This document shows, piece by piece, positions 22,715-30,771 of a stretch of 33,269 nt of DNA. Each line of letters starts with the position of its first letter. Positions within the stretch are counted from its first letter, which is position 1. Source of the DNA: a virus; IMG/VR virus record IMGVR_UViG_3300046660_000570, positions 1-33,269 of that record; one strand, given 5' to 3'. The notes below the pieces were generated by a model. The model saw nothing but the letters and a program-made list of their open reading frames with translations, was not told the origin of the DNA and ran no database searches. Made by a program: the position numbers and the translations under genes.

Positions 22715-24081
22715 GCGATCGACCATCTCGTCCAGCCGACTCCATCGTCATTCCCGACATATAAGTCCACAGTTTTAAAGAAGTAGCTGTCCGCACTTTG
22801 ACCTGCGTCGACCAGCGAAATGATCGATTGAACATCCGTCGCCTTAAATCTTCCAGGCAGGTACACATAGACCTCAAGATCGAAGACCGGATGAATGCTC
22901 ATAAGCCGTGCCAATGCTGGCGCGATGCCGCCCCCTCCAAGAATAAGCAAGTCTTCGGCATTGACCGCGAGGGCGCCAGTGAAGCGCGCCTTCTCGCCCA
23001 CCCGGAGGCCAACGGCGAATCTCCCGTTCGAATCCAGTACTTGATAGTGGCGACTGGTCAGCGTCCGATTCAGTCTATCGCTATCGATTGATCCACTCGA
23101 TAGCGAAGGCTCCGTTGCACTTGGAAATCCAAGATTCTTCGCGGACTTCCGAATTACGTCACCAATGCTCATCCAGCTCGAATCATGCGCGCTCGACGCA
23201 ACGTCGCTTAACGTTGTCGTCGATACATCCACTCGAAGTCGCTCACCTGCCGACTCTAGGAACTTCTCAAACGAGTACATCCAGAACCGCTCGACTTTTG
23301 CTCGCTCTAGCATCTCCGCATACATTTCCTGAAGTGGCCCCCAGACAGTCTTGTTATGCGATAGCCACCAGTCGTCCTTTGCATCATTAGTTATGATGAT
23401 CAGATCTTTGATGCCACTTCGCGCCACATGCTCGATGGTCTGCGCCCACACCAGATAGTCACTGTACTTGCGGTTATAGGTGAGCGCCCCAAACCGGAAC
23501 GAGTCCTTTCCGTCATCTTTGAAGCCAGGCCCCATCTTTACCAAGTAGCGCGCCGCTGCTTCCGCTTCCATCGACTTGATCTGGTCTTGACTAGGAGCTG
23601 TACCAATCGCGCCGGCAAAAATCTCGGCAATTTGATCAGCAACGGGATCGACGCCATTTGGATCGATGTGCCCAGCCAACGCGCTCTCTGCAGCAAGGAC
23701 CACTGCTTCTCCTGCCTTGCGGATCTCGCTCATTCGCTCTACAGCGTCGACCAAACCGCGATCAGCAAGCTTTACCGCCGCCACGGCCCTATATACTTCC
23801 TCGAAGGCCCGGTTTATAGGCTCCACACTTTTTGCGACGACGTCCCGTGCTTCAATGATGCATCGCACGCGCCCACGGTGGTACTCCAGAGCTACGTTGT
23901 GTGGAATCCAGACCCTGCCTTTCAGCCCAGAGAGAATCTTGAACGCTTGCTTTCTTGTCTGCTCGGGAAGTCGATAGAACTGAAGCAGCACACTTGAATC
24001 AAGCACAAACGTTGCGCCGGACCAAAGACTTTGCAGATCCGGCTCGCTAGGCGCGTAGTACCCGGGGAACAATTCCTTCAT
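22711..24081 (-). CDS. PIN-like domain protein, distal paralogue
   Basis: A 456-residue protein with an N-terminal PIN-like nuclease domain of the PIN_8/DUF4935 type. The ATG at 24081 is chosen over the upstream TTG at 24108 because it aligns with the start of the neighbouring paralogue (MKELFPGYY versus MKKEFSGYY). Acidic positions are D28 (VLDSSVLL), E66 (WIPHNVALEYHRGR) and the aspartates of SDYLVWAQ and IITNDAKDDWW. The first motif is D-S-S, where the paralogue has the canonical D-T-N, so activity could differ. The C-terminal half (about 320-456) is a separate alpha/beta domain. It lies downstream of the repressor on the same strand and is more AT-rich than the phage core. A prophage-encoded defence or toxin role is inferred. 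Confidence 0.85.
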   Translation of the reverse strand: MKELFPGYYAPSEPDLQSLWSGATFVLDSSVLLQFYRLPEQTRKQAFKILSGLKGRVWIPHNVALEYHRGRVRCIIEARDVVAKSVEPINRAFEEVYRAVAAVKLADRGLVDAVERMSEIRKAGEAVVLAAESALAGHIDPNGVDPVADQIAEIFAGAIGTAPSQDQIKSMEAEAAARYLVKMGPGFKDDGKDSFRFGALTYNRKYSDYLVWAQTIEHVARSGIKDLIIITNDAKDDWWLSHNKTVWGPLQEMYAEMLERAKVERFWMYSFEKFLESAGERLRVDVSTTTLSDVASSAHDSSWMSIGDVIRKSAKNLGFPSATEPSLSSGSIDSDRLNRTLTSRHYQVLDSNGRFAVGLRVGEKARFTGALAVNAEDLLILGGGGIAPALARLMSIHPVFDLEVYVYLPGRFKATDVQSIISLVDAGQSADSYFFKTVDLYVGNDDGVGWTRWSIA

Positions 24082-24204
24082 GTGAAGATCACTCAGTTCA
24101 ATACGCAACGATCATTAGTAGATTAACCAATCTCCAGCATCAGTACACCGCTCGGCAGCTGAAGAGCCACGTACTCATCAAAAGTTGCTGATCGCGGGCG
24201 GGCA

Positions 24205-25599
24205 CTAGGATTTCCCAACACTGAAGTCCTTTCGATAGAGAACTCGGTCCTCGGCAATTCCGAGGAGAGTGAGTGAACCAAGCTCCGGGAGCCTTTTTCG
24301 CACGTTATCCAACACGCGGCGCGCGGACTCTCTGAATCCATTCAACCTGCCGTCATAGCTACCAAAGCAAACCACACCCACAGAGCGCTTAGTCGTAGAC
24401 AGCGTGAGGCCCAGGTACTGAATTAGTAGCGAGCTGAGGCTCAGCGCACTCATCTGCCAAGCGTCTAGGTCAATGAGGATAAGGTGCTCCTTTGATCCGT
24501 CCACGGTTCGCTGGGCTACCGGACATGCCCCATCGGGCCGCCCATTCTCGAAGATGGTTGCACCCATCTCGTCGGCGGCGAGTAGAGCATTCTGTAGCGA
24601 GGTTCTGTAGTTCACGTCTCCCGTCACATCGCCACTGGTCGCCCAGCCGCTGCGCAGGTTTCCCAGTAGGTACCGCTCAGATGATTCAATCTCTGCAAGC
24701 CTCACATCATCCAGGGCTTGCTGCGTTACATTCGCGCCAAGGTGCTTGTTGGACTCGCTCATGAACTCGTGAAGTGTGTACATCCAAAAGCGATCTGCCC
24801 CACCCTTTCTTCGCATTTCCATGCAGAGCTCCGGAAGCGGACGTACCCCCGAACTGGACTTCGTATCGAGCCACCAATCTTCTTTGACATCGGATGTAAC
24901 GAAGATCACGTCTTTCAGCTTTTGCTCTTGCACGTAAGCAAGAAGCTGAGACCAAAGCAGATAGTCACCGAACTGGCGGTCGTAGATGATACCGTCCGCT
25001 TGGTAAAGGTCGCCTGCCTTGGCTTCATCCATGTAGCCCGGGCCCATCTTGGCTGCATAGCGCAACTTCGCTTGGGCGTAAAGCGCATCTACTTCTTCCT
25101 GCCCCCCCGGGCGAGGTCCAACCCTGCCGTTGAACAGCGTGGTCAGCGTATCCAGGATATGGTCCTTCTCACCTGGAGCGACGTAACCGTCCATGCCCTT
25201 CTTTAGATGTTCTATGAGCGCTGCAGCAGATTTCTCCATCTGCTTCAGCTCTGCCTCTACCTCGATCCCGACACCTCGCTCCTTCATGTCGAGATCCCGG
25301 ACGTTCCGAACGAACCCTGCGTGGGACTTCTTTACGTCGTCGACGACACCCTTTGATCGCGCGAACTCCTCACGCAGGGCATTGATCCGATTCCGCTGAT
25401 ACTCGACGCCAACTTGATAAGGTATCCAGATGCGGTGCTTGATCTTCTTTAGGATCGAGAGCAACTGTTCCCGCGTCTGTTTCGGCACCCGATAGGTATG
25501 AAGCAGGACATTGGTGTCGAAGACGACGACGGCTCCGGCCCAAAGCCGAGTGACATCTTTTTCGTCAAGCTCGTAGTACCCAGAGAATTCCTTCTTCAT
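24205..25599 (-). CDS. PIN-like domain protein, proximal paralogue
   Basis: A 464-residue paralogue of the adjacent downstream gene. The N-terminal PIN-like domain has D28 in VVFDTNVLLHTYR, E66 in WIPYQVGVEYQRNR, GDYLLWSQLLAY near residue 210 and IFVTSDVKEDWW near 230. These are the acidic residues that bind Mg or Mn in PIN ribonucleases. A helical section (about 70-150) follows the second acid. The C-terminal domain (about 360-464) has alternating hydrophobic strands such as LSSLLIQYLGL and SVGVVCFG. A strong GGGGGAGAGG precedes the ATG. It lies 140 bases downstream of the repressor, so lysogenic expression is likely. RNA cleavage in abortive defence is a plausible role by family, not shown. 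Confidence 0.87.
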   Translation of the reverse strand: MKKEFSGYYELDEKDVTRLWAGAVVVFDTNVLLHTYRVPKQTREQLLSILKKIKHRIWIPYQVGVEYQRNRINALREEFARSKGVVDDVKKSHAGFVRNVRDLDMKERGVGIEVEAELKQMEKSAAALIEHLKKGMDGYVAPGEKDHILDTLTTLFNGRVGPRPGGQEEVDALYAQAKLRYAAKMGPGYMDEAKAGDLYQADGIIYDRQFGDYLLWSQLLAYVQEQKLKDVIFVTSDVKEDWWLDTKSSSGVRPLPELCMEMRRKGGADRFWMYTLHEFMSESNKHLGANVTQQALDDVRLAEIESSERYLLGNLRSGWATSGDVTGDVNYRTSLQNALLAADEMGATIFENGRPDGACPVAQRTVDGSKEHLILIDLDAWQMSALSLSSLLIQYLGLTLSTTKRSVGVVCFGSYDGRLNGFRESARRVLDNVRKRLPELGSLTLLGIAEDRVLYRKDFSVGKS

Positions 25600-25739
25600 G
25601 CCTCTCCCCCATCCTTAGGCGGCTGGCACCCCGTCTTTAAACGGCGAGCAACAGCAGGTTGTCATGTCGTTGCTGACTCTACAACGCTTCGTATCCCGGC
25701 AGCTAGCATCCCCCATGACTACCAGAAGCTGACCAATAT

Positions 25740-26186
25740 TCAGCTCGACCGTTTCCGACTACGGCTCTTCTTTGAACCGACTTGGAAGGAAACGTTGCCT
25801 TGCATCACCGGGCCAACGTTGACCTGCCCGGAGTTGTCACCGGCGACTGCTGCCGTAGCATGGGCAACGGACCCAGACGTCAGCACTGCCAGCGCCGCAC
25901 GCCGCAGTTCACCCGATGCCATCCGGTACCGCGACAGGATCTCAGCTTCCTCATCGTGCAGTTCCGAGGGAAAACCTGTCAGCACGTAGCCAATATCGAC
26001 ACCCAATTCGGCCACGCCGTGCAGGTAGTTCGCCGTCGGCGAGTTCACGCCGCTCTCGTACCGCAGCTGCGTCTGTTTGTTCTTGCCACCGCGCTCTCCC
26101 ATCTCTTCCTGATTGAGCTTCAGTCGCTCGCGCTCGGCGCGCAGCCGCGCCCCTACGCCGTGTCGAAGATCGTCAACGCGTCCCAT
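25740..26186 (-). CDS. CI/C-type phage repressor (XRE family)
   Basis: A 148-residue regulator with an N-terminal XRE helix-turn-helix (about residues 6-62) that includes GARLRAERERLKLNQEEM, TQLRYESGVNSPTANYL and LGVDIGYVLTG. A short C-terminal part ends in DNSGQVNVGPVMQGNVSFQVG plus a very basic tail. No LexA-type protease domain is present, so SOS cleavage is not expected. The start at 26186 suits a GGAG nine bases upstream; an ATG at 26195 is too close to it. It is divergent from the gp16-like regulator across an 82-base control region, the standard layout of a P2-type switch. Confidence 0.9.
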   Translation of the reverse strand: MGRVDDLRHGVGARLRAERERLKLNQEEMGERGGKNKQTQLRYESGVNSPTANYLHGVAELGVDIGYVLTGFPSELHDEEAEILSRYRMASGELRRAALAVLTSGSVAHATAAVAGDNSGQVNVGPVMQGNVSFQVGSKKSRSRKRSS

Positions 26187-26202
26187 TTTTGACATCTCCG
26201 TG

Positions 26203-26231
26203 TTGTTGATTTCGTTTTTTGGGACTATGGT
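26203..26231 (+). promoter_or_regulatory. Candidate early promoter
   Basis: TTGTTG (26203-26208) and TATGGT (26226-26231) with 17-base spacing lie between the repressor and the early operon and would start transcription near 26238. Inverted half-sites TTGTTGAT (26203) and CAACAATT (26241) flank the -10 box and could be repressor operators. They match the halves of the palindrome at 273-284. The promoter boxes are moderate matches only. Confidence 0.4.
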
Positions 26232-26268
26232 TTCCCTCGGCAACAATTTTCACCCCTTGGAGACCCGG

Positions 26269-26484
26269 ATGTCCAAAGTTGTCCTGAAGACGCCACAAGA
26301 AGTACGCGATGAGCTTGATAGGCAGGGACTGTCCCTCGCCGATTTCGCCCGGGCCCATGGGTTGGCGCCCCGCACGATCTATCGGGTACTTGAAGGTCGC
26401 CACAAAGGTCGCCGGGGACAAGCACACCGCGCAGCCGTTGCGCTCGGCTTGAAAGCTGGCGTGGCTGACTCGACCGGCCTGTAG
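26269..26484 (+). CDS. DNA-binding protein, BcepMu gp16 family (Cox-like position)
   Basis: A 71-residue helix-turn-helix protein. TPQEVRDELDRQGLSLADFA and HGLAPRTIYRVLEGRHKGRR are the signature of the BcepMu gp16 family, found as the first early gene in many Xanthomonadaceae and Burkholderia prophages. It faces the repressor gene across the control region, the place of P2 cox, so it probably represses the lysogenic promoter or favours lytic growth. GGAG precedes ATG 26269 by about seven bases. It is followed nine bases later by the Ogr homologue. Confidence 0.9.
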   Translation: MSKVVLKTPQEVRDELDRQGLSLADFARAHGLAPRTIYRVLEGRHKGRRGQAHRAAVALGLKAGVADSTGL

Positions 26485-26492
26485 GAGATCGC

Positions 26493-26819
26493 ATGACGTC
26501 ACACGGCCCACGCAGGAAAGTGGTTTTCAGGTGCGACTTCTGCAAGTCGCCCCTCATCAAACGAACCAGCCACCTCAGCCATGACCATCTTCGCCACGAT
26601 TCCTTCGTCTGCAGCGATCCGATCTGCTCTGCTGCATTTACCGGCCACACGGAACTGACCGGTGTGGCCAGCCCGAGCGGCATCCCGCACGCGCCGGCCT
26701 CGGACCTGCCGCCCAGCCCGGCCTACGCACGCGAGATCGCGCAACGTGCGCACAGATCGCTCCAGGGCGGGATGCAGCCCGACCTGTTGGATGCCCTACC
26801 CAGCCCCGCCGACCACTGA
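26493..26819 (+). CDS. ogr: Ogr/Delta-family late gene activator
   Basis: A 108-residue protein whose N-terminal part has the Ogr/Delta zinc-binding pattern C14-x2-C17-x22-C40-x4-C45, followed by AAFTGHTELT. Ogr proteins bind zinc and activate the late promoters by touching RNA polymerase alpha. In P2, ogr follows D at the end of the late region. Here it is the second early gene and the site after D is filled by the PIN genes. The likely targets are the three YGTAG-N9-CTACA dyads. The C-terminal 60 residues are proline-rich and not typical of P2 Ogr (72 residues). Confidence 0.88.
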   Translation: MTSHGPRRKVVFRCDFCKSPLIKRTSHLSHDHLRHDSFVCSDPICSAAFTGHTELTGVASPSGIPHAPASDLPPSPAYAREIAQRAHRSLQGGMQPDLLDALPSPADH

Positions 26820-26830
26820 GGGATAGAGCC

Positions 26831-26899
26831 ATGGCGTTACTTGAAGTGGCGGCACCGCCGTCAACGGCGAAGCTATGTTTGAGGGTCGCCCATGCGTGA
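26831..26899 (+). CDS. Possible 22-residue leader peptide before the primase
   Basis: A short frame beginning MALLEVAAPPSTAKL lies 12 bases after the Ogr stop and ends inside the first codons of the primase gene, so the stop and the primase start overlap. The primase itself has only a weak ribosome binding site, which would suit translation coupled to this leader. It may also be chance. Confidence 0.3.
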   Translation: MALLEVAAPPSTAKLCLRVAHA

Positions 26900-29597
26900 G
26901 TCGCTCCGCCAACAGGTGCTGCAGCGCATCGAGCGGGACTACGGACTGAAGCACCGTCCCGGCACCGAGTACATGCGCGGTGGCCTGTGTCCGTCCTGCA
27001 GCAAGAAGGAGCTCTATACCAATCACGCTAGGCCTTGGGTGCTGCGCTGCGGCCGCCAGGCGAAGTGTGGACGCGAGGTCGCCGTCAAGGAGCTCTACGA
27101 TGATCTCTTCGATGACTGGTCCAGGCGGCATGAGCGCACGCCGACGTCGCCCAACGCGGCGGCAGATGCCTACCTCCACTATTCGCGCGGTTTTGAGCTT
27201 GAAGCACTTCGGGGTCTGTACACGCAGGAGAGCTTCCACGACCGAAAGATCAACGAAGGCACCGCCACGGTGCGGTTCCCCTTGGCCAAAGGTGGTTACT
27301 GGGAGCGCCTGATCGACAGGCCACATCGGTTCGGCAAGCAGAAAGCCCGCTTCATGCCCGGCCAGAGCTACGCGGGCACCTGGTGGATTGCACCCTCCGT
27401 GACTGAGCTTCTGGCCACCACCAGGGAGCTCTGGATCACCGAGGGCATCTTCGACGCGATGGCACTGATGCAGCATGGCCTGACGGCCGTCTCCGGCATG
27501 TCGAGCAACGCATATCCCGAGGACTCGCTTCGCGCCCTGCGTGACCAGCGGATCGGTCGGCTGCCAACCCTCGTGTGGGCCTACGACAATGATCCCAAGG
27601 CCTGCGACTACGTCCGCCGCCACGTCCGTCGCGCCGAAGCGCTGGGCTTCGCGTCTCGTGCAGCCTTGATCGCACAGAAGCCAGGCACGAAGACCGACTG
27701 GAACGACCTTCACCTGCGCGCAGCGATGGCGGGGAGCACCAGCGAACGGCGTAGCCAGTGGGATTCGGACATCGCCGAGGCCCGCTACCTGGGCGACCTG
27801 CTCTTGGCCAAGACGGCTGTCGAGAAGGGCGCCCTGATGCACGCCCACAGCCAGCGCCGCGAGTTTCACTTGGAACACCGGTCCCGGCTCTACTGGTTCA
27901 GCTTCGACGGCAGCAAGTTCGACAAGCTCTGCCAGGAACGCGCGAAGCGCCAAGACGATCCGGACGAGGAGCTGGACGATGCCGAAGCGGACAAGATCCG
28001 CCGCGCCTGCAGCAGCGTCGAAGAGATCGCCAACTGCTACCCCGAAGCGCTCTACTTCCAGAGCCACGAGGTCACCGACGAGAGTTGGTACTTCTTCCGC
28101 GTCAGCTTTCCCCACGACGCGCCACCAGTAAAGGGCACCTTTACCGGGGCGCAGGTTGCAAGCGCCAGCGAGTTCAAGAAGCGGCTGATCAGCATGGCAC
28201 AGGGCGCTGTCTTCACCGGTACCGGGCACCAGCTCGACTGCATCACGCGTGATGTTCTCTACAACATCACCAAGGTGCAGACCATCGACTTCGTGGGCTA
28301 CAGCGCCGAGCACGCGTCCTACATACTGGGCGACATTGCCGTGCGCGAAGGTGAGGTATCGGTCGCCAACGCCGAGGACTACTTCGAGTTCAAGCAGCTG
28401 CGGGTCAAGACCACCCAGAAGTCCATCCGCCTCGACATCCAGCGCGATGCCCAGCGGTTCCGGACGGACTGGTTGCCTTGGCTGTGGACCTGCTTCGGCA
28501 CCCACGGGATGATCGCCCTTACCTTCTGGTTCGGCTCGTTGTTTGCCAACCAGATCCGCAGCGCCCACAAGTCGTTTCCCTTCCTGGAAGCCACGGGCGA
28601 GGCCGGCGCCGGCAAAACCACGCTGTTGACCTTCCTGTGGAAGCTGCTCGGCCGCAGCGACTACGAAGGCTTTGATCCCGCCAAGTCGTCCAAGGCCGGG
28701 CGGGCCAGGGCTATGGGACAGATATCGGGCATGCCAGTGGTGCTGCTGGAAGCCGACCGCAGCGACGCCGACCGGACTCACGCGAAGGCGTTCGAGTGGG
28801 ATGAGCTCAAGGACTACTACGGCGGTGGCACCCTGGCCACGCGCGGCGTACGCAACGGCGGAAACGACACCTATGAGCCCCCGTTCCGGGGCACGATCTG
28901 CATCAGCCAGAACGCGGCGGTGGATGCCAGCGAAGCGATCCTGACCCGCATCGTGAAGCTGCACTTCCGCAAGCCTAAGGTGACGACGGAAAGCCGGATG
29001 GCCGCGGACAATCTCAATGCGCTTCAGGTCGAGGAGCTGAGCCATTTCCTGATTCGCGCCGTGCGCGCCGAGGCCCAGGTACTGAAGGTCTTCTCGGAGC
29101 GGCTGCGTGCGCACGAAGCACAGCTCCGCGAACGGGAAGAGCTGCGCATGGAGCGCGTCATCAAGAATCATGCACAGATGCTGGCCCTGCTTGATGCACT
29201 CGGCGTGGTCCTTCCGATTCCAGATGACATTGCGGCCGCGACACGCTCCGCGCTTGCCGCAGCTGCCATTGAACGCCAGAGCGCGGTCAGTGCGGACCAC
29301 CCGCTGGTGACCGAATTCTGGGAGGTCTACGAATACCTGCAGAGCAGCAACGGCGGCCTCAGCGTCGTAAATCACTCTCGCGACCCGGCGCTGATCGCGA
29401 TAAACCTCAACGAATTTGCGGCAAAGGCGGCGCAACATTCGCAGCAGCTTGCCGACCTGAAGCTGCTGCGTTCGCTGTTGCGCGACTCGCGCCGGCACAA
29501 GTGCCAGGACACCAACGTGGCCGTCAACAGCGCCATCCGAAAAGGTGCGAATGGGCTGGGTTCTTCCACCGTCAAATGCTGGATATTCAACGTATGA
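26892..29597 (+). CDS. Zinc-ribbon/Toprim primase-helicase
   Basis: A 901-residue replication protein. The N-terminus has a zinc ribbon (C33, C36, C53, C59). A Toprim primase core follows, with WITEGIFDAMAL near residue 183, WAYDNDPKA near 230 and TDWNDLHL near 272. The C-terminal half is a P-loop ATPase with Walker A GEAGAGKTTLL near residue 570 and VVLLEADRSDADR about 50 residues later, as expected of a helicase. This is the architecture of P4-alpha-like primase-helicases and replaces the rolling-circle endonuclease gpA of P2, so replication is probably of a different mode. The 996-residue open frame on the opposite strand is a composition artefact. Confidence 0.93.
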   Translation: MRESLRQQVLQRIERDYGLKHRPGTEYMRGGLCPSCSKKELYTNHARPWVLRCGRQAKCGREVAVKELYDDLFDDWSRRHERTPTSPNAAADAYLHYSRGFELEALRGLYTQESFHDRKINEGTATVRFPLAKGGYWERLIDRPHRFGKQKARFMPGQSYAGTWWIAPSVTELLATTRELWITEGIFDAMALMQHGLTAVSGMSSNAYPEDSLRALRDQRIGRLPTLVWAYDNDPKACDYVRRHVRRAEALGFASRAALIAQKPGTKTDWNDLHLRAAMAGSTSERRSQWDSDIAEARYLGDLLLAKTAVEKGALMHAHSQRREFHLEHRSRLYWFSFDGSKFDKLCQERAKRQDDPDEELDDAEADKIRRACSSVEEIANCYPEALYFQSHEVTDESWYFFRVSFPHDAPPVKGTFTGAQVASASEFKKRLISMAQGAVFTGTGHQLDCITRDVLYNITKVQTIDFVGYSAEHASYILGDIAVREGEVSVANAEDYFEFKQLRVKTTQKSIRLDIQRDAQRFRTDWLPWLWTCFGTHGMIALTFWFGSLFANQIRSAHKSFPFLEATGEAGAGKTTLLTFLWKLLGRSDYEGFDPAKSSKAGRARAMGQISGMPVVLLEADRSDADRTHAKAFEWDELKDYYGGGTLATRGVRNGGNDTYEPPFRGTICISQNAAVDASEAILTRIVKLHFRKPKVTTESRMAADNLNALQVEELSHFLIRAVRAEAQVLKVFSERLRAHEAQLREREELRMERVIKNHAQMLALLDALGVVLPIPDDIAAATRSALAAAAIERQSAVSADHPLVTEFWEVYEYLQSSNGGLSVVNHSRDPALIAINLNEFAAKAAQHSQQLADLKLLRSLLRDSRRHKCQDTNVAVNSAIRKGANGLGSSTVKCWIFNV

Positions 29598-29695
29598 ACA
29601 AAATCCGGCAGTTGCGGCTTGCGCGGCAGCAGACCCGGCAGCTTCTGGAGAACGCCTGCGGCCCTGTCCGTTGCACGGAACAGGAACTGATCTGA
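29594..29695 (+). CDS. Possible 33-residue peptide after the primase
   Basis: A short frame beginning MNKIRQLRLARQQTRQLLE whose ATG overlaps the primase stop (ATGA), so it could be translated by re-initiation. It is basic and probably helical. Its coding status is uncertain. Confidence 0.35.
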   Translation: MNKIRQLRLARQQTRQLLENACGPVRCTEQELI

Positions 29696-29774
29696 CCACT
29701 GAAGAAAGCGGGTCCGGCCAATGGCGCGCCAACGCCGTTGCTGGGCCATCCCACCACGAAGCTCGGAGAGAGCC

Positions 29775-30266
29775 ATGAAACAGCAAGCTGAGTTGAACCC
29801 AACCGCCGCCGCACGCTCGCAGGAGATCGACACCGGACCCGAAACAGAGGCTATCACGACACTATCTGACGCTGAAACAGACCGTCGCAGGTCAGTGCTT
29901 CACGACATCTACCAAAGTCCGAAGGGTGTCGAACCCGCATCGTTGCTGTCCGAACTCACCTCCAAGGCTGAGTACGCTTCCACGCTGCCTCCCTACGAGG
30001 AGGTCGTTGGCCTGCATCACGCACGTGAGCTCCTCGCCACTGCCCTGATCGCCCGCCTGCAATCCACCGCGCCGGCGAGCGAGCGGGAAGCCCTCGTTCG
30101 CGACCTCGTCACTGCAGTCACGCATCAGCGTGCACTGGTGCACTCCGCCACTACCGTATTCGGCTCCGACCTCAGGGTTGCGGGACATCGCGTGGATGCC
30201 GCCTTGGCCGCCCTTGCTGCGTGCCCACCGCCTACAAAGGGAGAGGGCCAGGAGGCGGCGCAATGA
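29775..30266 (+). CDS. Hypothetical early phage protein
   Basis: A 163-residue mostly helical protein, polar at the N-terminus and rich in alanine and leucine after residue 60. ATG 29775 is preceded by GGAGAG at good spacing, better than the in-frame ATG at 29721. Its stop overlaps the next start (ATGA). I do not recognise the family. Position between primase and integrase in a tightly coupled set of three genes suggests an accessory role in replication or excision, but nothing in the sequence names it. Confidence 0.75.
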   Translation: MKQQAELNPTAAARSQEIDTGPETEAITTLSDAETDRRRSVLHDIYQSPKGVEPASLLSELTSKAEYASTLPPYEEVVGLHHARELLATALIARLQSTAPASEREALVRDLVTAVTHQRALVHSATTVFGSDLRVAGHRVDAALAALAACPPPTKGEGQEAAQ

Positions 30267-30553
30267 CGATTCGCCAGATCGCATCCCCAGCTCCCCTGCA
30301 GGTCTGCCACGCCGGGCACAACGCCCGGCTCATGGAGGACGGCAGGCGCCGGGAGGCTGGCGGCGGGCACTTCGTCGAGTGCCGCTGCTGCCACACCCGT
30401 CGGCACGTCAGCTCGGAGCGTGCTGTCCAGGAATGGGCGGGGGTGTATGCCCGACGCCCGGCCACCGAGCAGGGCAGGGCCCGCAATGTCGCTCAACTCG
30501 GCCTGTCCCTCGGCGATTGGGCACATGTGCAGTCCAGGAGCTGCAAGCCGTGA
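30263..30553 (+). CDS. Small zinc-ribbon-like phage protein
   Basis: A 96-residue protein with candidate zinc ligands C15, H19 (VCHAGHNARL) and C40, C43 (VECRCCHTRRH). The layout recalls the small Lar-like or other phage zinc-ribbon proteins, but the spacing does not identify a family. It overlaps both neighbours by ATGA/GTGA, so the three genes 29775-30771 are translated as a coupled set. Confidence 0.75.
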   Translation: MTIRQIASPAPLQVCHAGHNARLMEDGRRREAGGGHFVECRCCHTRRHVSSERAVQEWAGVYARRPATEQGRARNVAQLGLSLGDWAHVQSRSCKP

Positions 30554-30771
30554 CCGACCGTATCGTGCGTTTCTCCGCACTGCAGCGTATCTGCTCGCCT
30601 GAAGGCCCTCCGCCGCGCGCCGCCACCGTGCGGCGTTGGGCCGACCGCGAGGGCATCCGCTACAAGTACGACCGCCATGGCGGCATCTGGACCACGGTCG
30701 ATGCCGTGAACGCTGCGCTGGGACTGGTTGATCGACCCCACGACAACACCAGGGAAGAGGACCTCATTTGA
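30550..30771 (+). CDS. xis: Excisionase-like DNA-binding protein
   Basis: A 73-residue protein from a GTG start that overlaps the preceding stop. The segment ATVRRWADREGIRYKYDRHG near residues 25-44 and the following WTTVDAVNAALGL look like a winged helix of the excisionase/MerR type. It lies directly before the integrase gene (TGATG overlap), as expected for a recombination directionality factor. The function is inferred from fold and position. Xis is used as a role label rather than a proven homologue. Confidence 0.7.
   Translation: MTDRIVRFSALQRICSPEGPPPRAATVRRWADREGIRYKYDRHGGIWTTVDAVNAALGLVDRPHDNTREEDLI

Noticed and set aside
24123-24204. Out-of-frame tail ending SATFDEYVALQLPSG... after the proximal PIN gene
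   Set aside because: It looks protein-like and could mean a frameshift near the PIN stop, but the paralogue's end does not resemble it and no start codon with ribosome binding site supports a separate gene.
26796-29786. 996-residue open frame on the minus strand opposite the primase
   Set aside because: GC-rich codon use leaves the complementary frame open. The plus-strand frame has clear zinc-ribbon, Toprim and Walker motifs, and the minus-strand product has no recognisable domain.
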